The notes under the pieces are model-generated. The model was not told the origin of the DNA, did no database searches, and was given only the letters and a program-made list of their open reading frames with translations. A program made the position numbers and the translations under genes. A DNA stretch of 64,000 nucleotides from assembly GCA_002897615.1 (NCBI GenBank), contig BDTX01000003.1:124001-188000 (forward strand), read 5' to 3'. Shown in pieces: positions 58,079 to 64,000 of the stretch. Position 1 is the stretch's first letter, and every line of letters starts with the position of its first letter. The stretch comes from a bacterium BMS3Bbin14. GTDB taxonomy: Bacteria; Desulfobacterota; Desulfobulbia; Desulfobulbales; Desulfobulbaceae.

Positions 58079-61000
58079 TCACGCCTCCTTGACGATCTTC
58101 ACCCTGGTGCTGCTGAAATCCGGAATCCCCCCGGTCAGGTCGACCAGGGGCGTGTTGGCCAGGTTTTCATCAAGGCGCGATATCATGTTGGTATTCAAAC
58201 CGGTCCCGCGCCCCGGATCGGCAATAAGCTCATCCTTATCCATCACCTGCCTGCCGCCCATAAAGACCTCGGCCCCGTTTTTCACGGTAAGGCTTGAGGC
58301 GCCATGCTGCGTATGTCCATAGTGATTGGCGACACTGATGCAGCCGCTGCGGATCAGCTTCGTCAGCCGCACCTTGCCGGTTATGCCCTTGCGATTGCTC
58401 CTGGAAATCAACCGCACCCGGTCGCCGTCCTGCAGGCCGCACCGGCCGGCATCGGCCGCATTCATCATGACGAAGTTCTCGGGAAAAATCTCCATGGCCC
58501 AGAGGTGCGAAATGGTGCGCGACTGGGTGTGGACATTCATCTTGTGAGTGATGACGGCAAACGGATAGTCGCGGTCTTTTAGCGCTATAATCTCTCCGGC
58601 TGAATCCCTGGGCGGGATATAGGTAAGCGTGCCGGGGAAAAACTCACCGGTCAGGGAGTTCCTCGCCCCGGCCAGGTCTTCACTGTAGAGCAGCACCCTT
58701 TTGACACCATACCTGAAGCGGCCGCCGGCAAAAACATCCTCGTATTTCCCGAAAACGCCGCCCCGCGCCAGGGCATAGCAGGTCGTGCGCCACTCGCGGG
58801 GCGGCAGGATATCCTTGAACCGGGCCACCGGGTAATTTGTTTCCACAAAAGAGATTTCCGCCGGCGCGGCCGGAGGGACCTTGGCCTGCCAGGCGATATT
58901 GGCAAAACCCCGCAGGTAAAAATCCTCCGCCCGGTGCAGGGGATGCAGGCTGCCGTCCCGGCCGGGGATGGCGCTGGCGCCGAAACCCGGCAGGGCCATC
59001 TTCTCGGCCAGATCGATGAGAAATGTTTCCAGGCAGAAACACCTGTTGTCCGCGGTCTTGCCCGTCAGCGGCTCGATACACGGGGTACGGAGCCCGGTAA
59101 AGCGCAGGGCCGGGGCGTGGGGATTCAACCAGCCGTAATGGCCCTCGGCATAGGTGACATCGGGAACGATATAGTCGGCGAAGATATTTGATTCATTGAT
59201 ATTGGTGTCGATTGATACGTAAAGGGGAACCTTGTCATGGTCCTTCAGGGTCTCCTTGTAACGGTAGCCGCCCGGCGTTGAGTAGACGGGATTGTAAAAG
59301 TAATGAAAGAGAACCCGGCAGCGATAGGGATACTGCTGGTCAATCCCACTCAGGGTTTCGACGCTGAGCCCGCCCTTGGTAAAGGCGAACCAGGGCCGGC
59401 GGGCGGGATAGCCGCTCCCGGTTTCTTTCACCTTCTGCCGGTATTCCGTGCTTTTCTCGTACACCGCTTTTTCCCGGGAAATCGCCACCCCGGCAGGCTT
59501 GCGCCGGCCGGGAAAGTTCCGCAGATCATACAACCCCTTTTTCCAGGAAGCCGCCGCGCCGCCGGCCGACATGAAACCGCCTTTGGCCTCGACGCTGCCG
59601 ATCATGGCATTCAGCATGGCAACGGCATAGGCGGCATAGGTGCCGCTCACGTAATTGCCGGCGCCGTGATACTGGCAGACGGCCGCCCTGGTGCCGTGGG
59701 CGCTGAAATCCCGGGCAGTTTTCTCTATCTGCGCCCGGGGGACGCCGGCCAGTTCCGCATACCGATCAAGGCTATGGGTCATCACCCCTTCCTTCATGAG
59801 GCAAAAGGCCGTTTTTACCTTGATCCCCACGCCCCCGGCCCCCCGGACCGTTACCGCCTCGTCGAGCAGGGCTTCCCCGGCCTGGTCAAAGGCGACCGGG
59901 GAGTGGTCCGCGGCAGACAAAACCACCCAGGCCTGCCCGGACTCGCCGGCCGCGGCGGGATCGAGATCGGCGATTCTCAGGAATTTCCGGTTATGGGGAT
60001 GGGTGGCGTCGTCGATAACCAGGTGGGTGGCGTTCGAGTAACAGACATGCCCTTTTTTCAGGGCCGCGGCCGGATTCGGCGCAACGAGATAGGCCTTGTT
60101 GTAATGGTCGTTTTCAAGCAGCCAGCGGATCAGCCCCATGGCCAGGGCGCCGTCCTGGCCCGGCTTGACGGCGATCCAGTCCTCCGCATGGACCGAGGCA
60201 TGCTGCGCCCGGGGATCGACGATAACAAATTTCACCTTACCCTCGGAACTTCTTCTGGCAACAGCGGCGCCGTAGGTATTGACGCCCGGCTGCAGCGCCT
60301 CGTAGATATTGGCGCCGAAAACGAGGATATACTCGGCCCCCCAGGGATCGGCCTTCAGTTCCCACTGCTCCTTGTCGGTCAGGGCGAAGTTGCCCATGCG
60401 GAAACCAAGCCCGCAGATATCGGTGTGGCCGATGCGGTTCTTCGAGCCCATGGCGTCTTTGACAAAACGATCGATGATCTGCTTGCGCCCCGCCTGCAGC
60501 CTGCCGGTCACAAAGACAAAACCGTTTCTCTTCGGCCCCAGTTCCGGGGCGGCGGGATCAATCGGTTCATCGCTGTCAAGCTCTTTCAGGCCGGCGATAT
60601 GTCTCTCCTCGCCCAGGTGGGCGAAAAGCCTGCCGCCCCCTGCTATCTCCTCGATCATCTGCTCCCATTCAACAGGTTCGAACCGGCCCGACCCCCTCGG
60701 CCCCATGCGCTTCAGGGGCTTGAGGATCCGATAGGGGTTGTAGACATAGTTCGGCGCGTCATGGGCCTTGGCGCAAACCGGGCTCGGCAGGGCCAGGGTT
60801 TCGCCAACCGGGGTGGCGTAAGCAACCGGATCGCCGAGGTGATTATAGGGGTGATAGGGATTGCCCGAATATGTTTCCAGCCGGCCGTTCTTCACTACCG
60901 ACCGGTTGCCGCACCTGGCATTGCAGCCCAGGCAGACGGAATGGACGACCTGCACCCCCTTGTCGGTCCGGGCCGGGCCGGTCTGCCGGAGGATCTTGCC

Positions 61001-61141
61001 CCGGCCGGCGGCCGGTTCCCCGGCCCCGGCTGTTGCCGGGGCCAGAAGCGCCGCCCCGGCAAGGGCCGCGCCGCCCTTTAACACGATGCGCCTTGCCGGA
61101 GAAAACTCCTTTTTCCTTTTCTTCCCGTCCTGCTCTTTCAT
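58079..61141 (-). CDS. Molybdopterin oxidoreductase, tetrathionate/polysulfide/arsenate reductase clade
   Basis: A 1020-residue catalytic subunit with a twin-arginine-type leader (residues 15-40, PARRIVLKGGAALAG), so it is exported folded. The [4Fe-4S] ligands are Cys70, Cys73, Cys77 and Cys123 (C-x2-C-x3-C). The motif HTDICGLGFRMGN places the likely molybdenum ligand at Cys243. Length and motifs are closest to TtrA (tetrathionate reductase) among families I know, but phs, psr, arsenate and selenate enzymes share the plan. Substrate is not determinable. It overlaps the iron-sulfur subunit gene by four bases. Confidence 0.72.
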   Translation of the reverse strand: MKEQDGKKRKKEFSPARRIVLKGGAALAGAALLAPATAGAGEPAAGRGKILRQTGPARTDKGVQVVHSVCLGCNARCGNRSVVKNGRLETYSGNPYHPYNHLGDPVAYATPVGETLALPSPVCAKAHDAPNYVYNPYRILKPLKRMGPRGSGRFEPVEWEQMIEEIAGGGRLFAHLGEERHIAGLKELDSDEPIDPAAPELGPKRNGFVFVTGRLQAGRKQIIDRFVKDAMGSKNRIGHTDICGLGFRMGNFALTDKEQWELKADPWGAEYILVFGANIYEALQPGVNTYGAAVARRSSEGKVKFVIVDPRAQHASVHAEDWIAVKPGQDGALAMGLIRWLLENDHYNKAYLVAPNPAAALKKGHVCYSNATHLVIDDATHPHNRKFLRIADLDPAAAGESGQAWVVLSAADHSPVAFDQAGEALLDEAVTVRGAGGVGIKVKTAFCLMKEGVMTHSLDRYAELAGVPRAQIEKTARDFSAHGTRAAVCQYHGAGNYVSGTYAAYAVAMLNAMIGSVEAKGGFMSAGGAAASWKKGLYDLRNFPGRRKPAGVAISREKAVYEKSTEYRQKVKETGSGYPARRPWFAFTKGGLSVETLSGIDQQYPYRCRVLFHYFYNPVYSTPGGYRYKETLKDHDKVPLYVSIDTNINESNIFADYIVPDVTYAEGHYGWLNPHAPALRFTGLRTPCIEPLTGKTADNRCFCLETFLIDLAEKMALPGFGASAIPGRDGSLHPLHRAEDFYLRGFANIAWQAKVPPAAPAEISFVETNYPVARFKDILPPREWRTTCYALARGGVFGKYEDVFAGGRFRYGVKRVLLYSEDLAGARNSLTGEFFPGTLTYIPPRDSAGEIIALKDRDYPFAVITHKMNVHTQSRTISHLWAMEIFPENFVMMNAADAGRCGLQDGDRVRLISRSNRKGITGKVRLTKLIRSGCISVANHYGHTQHGASSLTVKNGAEVFMGGRQVMDKDELIADPGRGTGLNTNMISRLDENLANTPLVDLTGGIPDFSSTRVKIVKEA

Positions 61142-61806
61142 CCGACGCCTCCCTGGCTGCGGCGTATTGTCACGTAACGGATATTCGGCCTGGTTTTCAG
61201 TTCAGCCTTGCGGCCGGCGAGTTTCCTCCGGCGCAGGTACAGTGCGAATTCTCCCTGCGGATGATTAAAATCGCCGAATATCCTGGCCCCTGAGGAACAC
61301 GCCTCCACACAGGCCGGCTCCAGCCCCTTTTCCAGGCGGCCCAGGCAGAAATCACACTTGTCGGCCTTCCGCCCGTGGCGGGAATCGGCGAACCTTGCCT
61401 CGTAGGGGCAGGCCTTGATGCAGTCGCCCAGAGAACGGCACTTGTCCCAGTCGGTCACCACGATCCCGTTATCGAGCTTGAAGACGGCACCGACCGGACA
61501 GGCCGGCACGCAGGGCGGATTATCGCATTGATTGCACTGGACCGGGGTAAAGACCGGGCGGGGCGGAGAGTCGTCCGTTTCAACAGTAATCAACCTGGTC
61601 TTGAACTGTCCCCTGGCCGTCCGGTCCTGCCCCTTGCAGGCGACCACGCAGGACTGGCAGCCCGTGCACCGGTTCAGGTCGATAATCATGCCCAGCCTCT
61701 GCCGCCGGGCCGACATGGCGGCAACCTTTTCCGCCCCGGCCAGCCCTCCGGCCACGCCGAGGACCACCAGGCCGCCTGTCCGGATGAAACTCCTTCGTGT
61801 CTCCAT
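61138..61806 (-). CDS. Iron-sulfur (four-cluster) subunit of the molybdoenzyme, TtrB/PhsB-like
   Basis: A 222-residue ferredoxin-like subunit with its own twin-arginine-type leader (TRRSFIRTGG). Three of four clusters have canonical C-x2-C-x2-C-x3-C runs (CTGCQSCVVAC, CNQCDNPPCVPAC, CDFCLGRLEKGLEPACVEAC with a longer gap). The remaining one, CRSLGDCIKAC, has Leu where the second Cys should be, so it may be a three-iron cluster. ATG at 61806 follows AAGGGGGCGG. A longer reading adds 69 unrelated residues. No NrfD-type membrane anchor gene is adjacent, so the electron donor is unknown. Confidence 0.8.
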   Translation of the reverse strand: METRRSFIRTGGLVVLGVAGGLAGAEKVAAMSARRQRLGMIIDLNRCTGCQSCVVACKGQDRTARGQFKTRLITVETDDSPPRPVFTPVQCNQCDNPPCVPACPVGAVFKLDNGIVVTDWDKCRSLGDCIKACPYEARFADSRHGRKADKCDFCLGRLEKGLEPACVEACSSGARIFGDFNHPQGEFALYLRRRKLAGRKAELKTRPNIRYVTIRRSQGGVG

Positions 61807-61889
61807 ACCCCCACCGCCCCCTTTGCCGCTGTCTTGATTATTTTCACCCCGGTCTTTTCTCAACCGGCCTCCCCGCACCCGGTAAGGCA

Positions 61890-61907
61890 TAACTCCAACA
61901 GGAGTTA
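61890..61907. promoter_or_regulatory. Operator-like dyad upstream of the molybdoenzyme operon
   Basis: TAACTCC-AACA-GGAGTTA is a perfect 7+4+7 dyad, about 90 bases upstream of the iron-sulfur subunit start. It could bind a dimeric regulator. No clear sigma-70 promoter is visible beside it. Confidence 0.4.
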
Positions 61908-62117
61908 CCATAGAACAAACCAAACGGTCAAATAGGAAAAATAGATGGCAAAACGGCCTGGCATAGCTTTCTTTTATCAGACATGGGGGGAAAAACAGGG
62001 AGGCGGAAGACAACGGCCGGCCAGTCGTGCCGCGGACGTGCCTTGGAGAGCGAACGATCAGGGATGATTACAAAAGATTACAACGGAACTTCAGACCAGA
62101 GTGGTGGGGGTGAGCAA

Positions 62118-62153
62118 GTCATTGTTTTCCCACCTGGATGCGAAAACAATGAC
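62118..62153. promoter_or_regulatory. 12-bp inverted repeat after the epimerase gene
   Basis: GTCATTGTTTTC and its inverse are separated by 12 bases. It stands 16 bases after the epimerase stop codon on the minus strand. No run of T residues follows in that direction, so it could be a weak terminator or a regulatory site. The rest of 61807-62168 holds no recognised gene. Confidence 0.4.
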
Positions 62154-62168
62154 CTGTTCGGGCCATAT

Positions 62169-63164
62169 TTACGACAGGTAACCCTCCCGCCGATACCATT
62201 CGCCGGTTCGCTTCAGGCCCTCGTCAAGACCGACTTTCGGTTGATAACCAAGGTCCCGCTTGGCCTTGTCGATTTTAAAGGCCCGGTTCTGTCGATACCA
62301 GTCCACCCGGCGCGGAAATATCGGCGGCGTCACGTGAAACGGTTTGTATATCTTTTCACAGATATGGCCCGCGATGACCAGCGGCAGCACCGGGAAACGG
62401 GGAATCTTCACCTCGACCCCGAGGGCCGCCGCCGTTTTGCGGACCAGGGTCTCGATCTCCACGTACTCTTCATCGGCGATCAGGTAGGCTTCGCCCACCC
62501 CCTTTCCCGGTTCCATGGCCAGGATCAGGGCATCAATCAGGTTGTCGATATAAAGGGGATGATAATAGGTCTTCCCGGAGCCGAACATGGGAAACACGCC
62601 CTTGTGCACCCGTTTGAAAATCATGAAAAAACGCTCGGGATCGCCGGGTCCGTAGATGGCAGCGGGACGCAGGATCACCGTATCCATGCCTTTGCCGCTG
62701 TAGGCGCTGACCAGCGGCTCCGCCTCATACTTCGTCCGCTGGTAATAATCAGCCGGCTGGATCGGCGCATCTTCTCCCGCCGGCGGATTGGCCACGTTGC
62801 CGTGCACGCCGCAGGTCGAGCAGTAGATAAATTTCTTCACCCCGTGGGCATGGGCCGCGGCCAGGACATTCTTCGTGCCGCCCACGTTGACCTCTTCATA
62901 GTAGCTGTTCGGCACATCCAGTTCCCGGAAAGCCGCCGCCAGGTGATGGACGATCTCCACCCCGTCCATGCTCCGCTCCACCACCTCTTTATCGGTGACG
63001 CTGCCGATAATGACCTTGGCCCCCCATGAACGAATCTCATCGGTTTTCAGGCCTTCCTGGTAATCAAGGCTCACCACCTCGTGTCCATCCTCGATGAGAC
63101 GTTTGACCAGGGCCTTGCCGGTAAATCCCGTGCCTCCGGTTACAAGTATTTTCATTCCTTCCAT
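62169..63164 (-). CDS. NAD-dependent epimerase/dehydratase (extended SDR)
   Basis: A 331-residue short-chain dehydrogenase of the extended type. The Rossmann motif is KILVTGGTGFTGKALV, the active site is YQRTK (Tyr-x3-Lys) with the serine-equivalent in YCSTCGVHG, and the C-terminal part has PRRVDWYRQNRAFKIDKAKRDLGYQPKVGLDEGLKRTGEWY. It resembles sugar-nucleotide epimerases and 3-beta-hydroxysteroid-like relatives; exact substrate is unknown. Starts at 63164 or 63155 (MKILVTGG). It lies next to a GT4 gene, so a nucleotide-sugar role is likely. Confidence 0.82.
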   Translation of the reverse strand: MEGMKILVTGGTGFTGKALVKRLIEDGHEVVSLDYQEGLKTDEIRSWGAKVIIGSVTDKEVVERSMDGVEIVHHLAAAFRELDVPNSYYEEVNVGGTKNVLAAAHAHGVKKFIYCSTCGVHGNVANPPAGEDAPIQPADYYQRTKYEAEPLVSAYSGKGMDTVILRPAAIYGPGDPERFFMIFKRVHKGVFPMFGSGKTYYHPLYIDNLIDALILAMEPGKGVGEAYLIADEEYVEIETLVRKTAAALGVEVKIPRFPVLPLVIAGHICEKIYKPFHVTPPIFPRRVDWYRQNRAFKIDKAKRDLGYQPKVGLDEGLKRTGEWYRREGYLS

Positions 63165-63256
63165 CCTCTCGCCACTGCTGTTAATTTTCCGCAGGAGTTC
63201 ACCAACACCTCATCTTCGCCCGTTTTGGCCCCCCTCGCATCCGCCAAGAATAGGCA

Positions 63257-63273
63257 CTGTAAACGGTTTACAG
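63257..63273. promoter_or_regulatory. Palindromic operator candidate upstream of the epimerase
   Basis: CTGTAAACGGTTTACAG is an exact 8+1+8 palindrome about 93 bases upstream of the epimerase start, typical in form of a site for a small dimeric repressor. The rest of 63165-63403 holds no gene that I recognise. Confidence 0.45.
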
Positions 63274-63403
63274 GTTGGATGTAAGGAATAGCGCAGAGTT
63301 TCACACCCTGTGACCAGTTACGAGGCACTGGCAAACTCGTACGGGCCGAGTATCTCCCGAGGCTGTCGTCCCAGGTAAACTGTTACGATTTTTGCTTATC
63401 TTC

Positions 63404-64000
63404 TCAAACGCGCGCAAGAGTTTCCTCCAGGCGCCTGTAAAAACCAACTAATTTACGCTGAAATGCCGCTCTCGTAAACTCTTCTTTTACCCTGGCCCCG
63501 GCCTGACCGGCGATTTTTTCCCGCAGCGCCGGGTCAATCCCCAACTCCAGCATGGCCTCGGCGAATTTCTCCGGCACGGGTTCCGCCAGCCGGGCGATTT
63601 CATCGTCAAGCACCTGCGTATGTGCCGGCAGGCGGGTCGCCACCAGCGGCCGGCCCGAATCCAGGTAAGAATAGATCTTCATCGGGGTATTATTACCCTT
63701 GATCCGCGGCGAGACCAATACGTCCGCCTGCCTGAGATAGCAGGCCAGGTCGCCGACCGGCCGCGGACCGAGAAAATGAACCGAACCGCCGATACCCAGC
63801 GTTGCCGCCCTCTCCCCATACCTGGATATATCGGCGTCCTTGCCGCCGATGACGACGAGAGCCGCCTCTTTTTGCACTTTTTTCAGCCGGACAAACGACT
63901 CCAGCAGGAAATCAATCCCCTGGTAGGCCTCCAGGTTGCCCACATACATAAAAACAGGGCCGGTGGCGCCCGTCTGCCGCCGGATATCTTCCGCCACCTG
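63404..64000 (-). CDS. GT4-family glycosyltransferase, C-terminal part (cut by window edge)
   Basis: The readable 199 residues cover the donor domain: PVFMYVGNLEAYQGIDFLLESF, VVIGGKDADISRYGE, VHFLGPRPVGDLACYLRQADVLVSPRIKGNNTPMKIYSYLDSGRPLVATRL and the family's C-terminal helices. The frame stays open to the last base, so the start lies beyond 64000. A stretch near its end is duplicated at 56250. With the neighbouring epimerase it probably serves a glycan pathway outside the window. Confidence 0.82.
   Translation of the reverse strand, partial: QVAEDIRRQTGATGPVFMYVGNLEAYQGIDFLLESFVRLKKVQKEAALVVIGGKDADISRYGERAATLGIGGSVHFLGPRPVGDLACYLRQADVLVSPRIKGNNTPMKIYSYLDSGRPLVATRLPAHTQVLDDEIARLAEPVPEKFAEAMLELGIDPALREKIAGQAGARVKEEFTRAAFQRKLVGFYRRLEETLARV

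Noticed and set aside
59303..61081. 592-codon plus-strand open frame opposite the molybdoenzyme gene
   Set aside because: It is a shadow of the GC-rich coding strand: low-complexity Gly/Pro/Arg composition, no family motifs, and the minus-strand gene has all its cofactor motifs.
61807..62013. Longer N terminus of the iron-sulfur subunit
   Set aside because: The extra 69 residues carry no family sequence and would bury the twin-arginine leader. A good ribosome-binding site precedes the ATG at 61806.
1..64000. CRISPR arrays, tRNA or rRNA genes, prophage or IS transposase genes
   Set aside because: No evenly spaced direct repeats, no tRNA cloverleaf (the GTTCGAG strings belong to the family-1 repeat), no rRNA-like sequence and no phage or transposase protein was seen on either strand.

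Overview
The window reads as a chromosomal segment of a Gram-negative, GC-rich, probably anaerobic delta-proteobacterium (Desulfobacterota, most likely a Desulfobulbales relative). The pointers are protein types, not a database match: a split purine pathway with a stand-alone IMP cyclohydrolase, a manganese-type soluble pyrophosphatase, a CooC-like nickel ATPase, a periplasmic molybdopterin reductase of the tetrathionate/polysulfide reductase clade, a DsrE-like protein, and a multihaem cytochrome that appears to be a selenoprotein.

Layout. 1-5239 (minus): distal half of a type II secretion operon (gspI-J-K-L-M-N, and probably the first codons of gspC). 5388-13082 (minus): lipid A/LPS genes (two GT4 glycosyltransferases, an O-antigen ligase-like protein, MsbA behind a strong sigma-70-type promoter) and a U32 peptidase of the rRNA-hydroxylation type. 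13159-17049 (minus): an orphan histidine kinase, pyrR, purN, stand-alone purH N-domain and hslR. 17545-21040 (plus): secreted beta-helix protein, SurA-N-like protein, folE2. 21347-28708 (mixed): succinate-semialdehyde dehydrogenase, two tandem PilZ proteins, a pseudo-receiver/GAF/adenylate cyclase, rarA, and the tetrahaem protein with an in-frame UGA. 28786-33078: ppaC, a membrane-anchored unknown, a BI-1 family protein, cooC. 33075-55917 (minus): a 23-kb exopolysaccharide or surface-glycan region with a priming phosphotransferase, six GT2 glycosyltransferases, two flippase-like proteins (one fused to a beta-propeller), an acyltransferase, a polysaccharide deacetylase, two GT-C-like membrane proteins, an SGNH hydrolase with a CFI-box tail, a HAD-fold protein and asnB. 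56473-64000: dsrE, a transglutaminase-like protein, a two-subunit molybdoenzyme, an NAD-dependent epimerase and a GT4 gene cut by the window edge.

Two things stand out. First, the gene at 27056-28708 has an in-frame UGA in a P-C-G-x motif, followed at exactly the spacing used in E. coli fdhF (from memory) by a hairpin capped with GGUCU; it is best read as a selenoprotein joining a 5'-nucleotidase-like domain to four c-type haems. Second, the intergenic spaces carry families of non-coding repeats: a TIR element (ACCTGAATCCGTGAGCG ends) in short, long, half and minimal forms at about nine places, a second family of ~110-bp hairpins, and a pair of 71-bp inverted repeats that bracket a single glycosyltransferase gene. 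Several genes take their stop codon from one of these repeats. No transposase, integrase, tRNA, rRNA or CRISPR array was seen.
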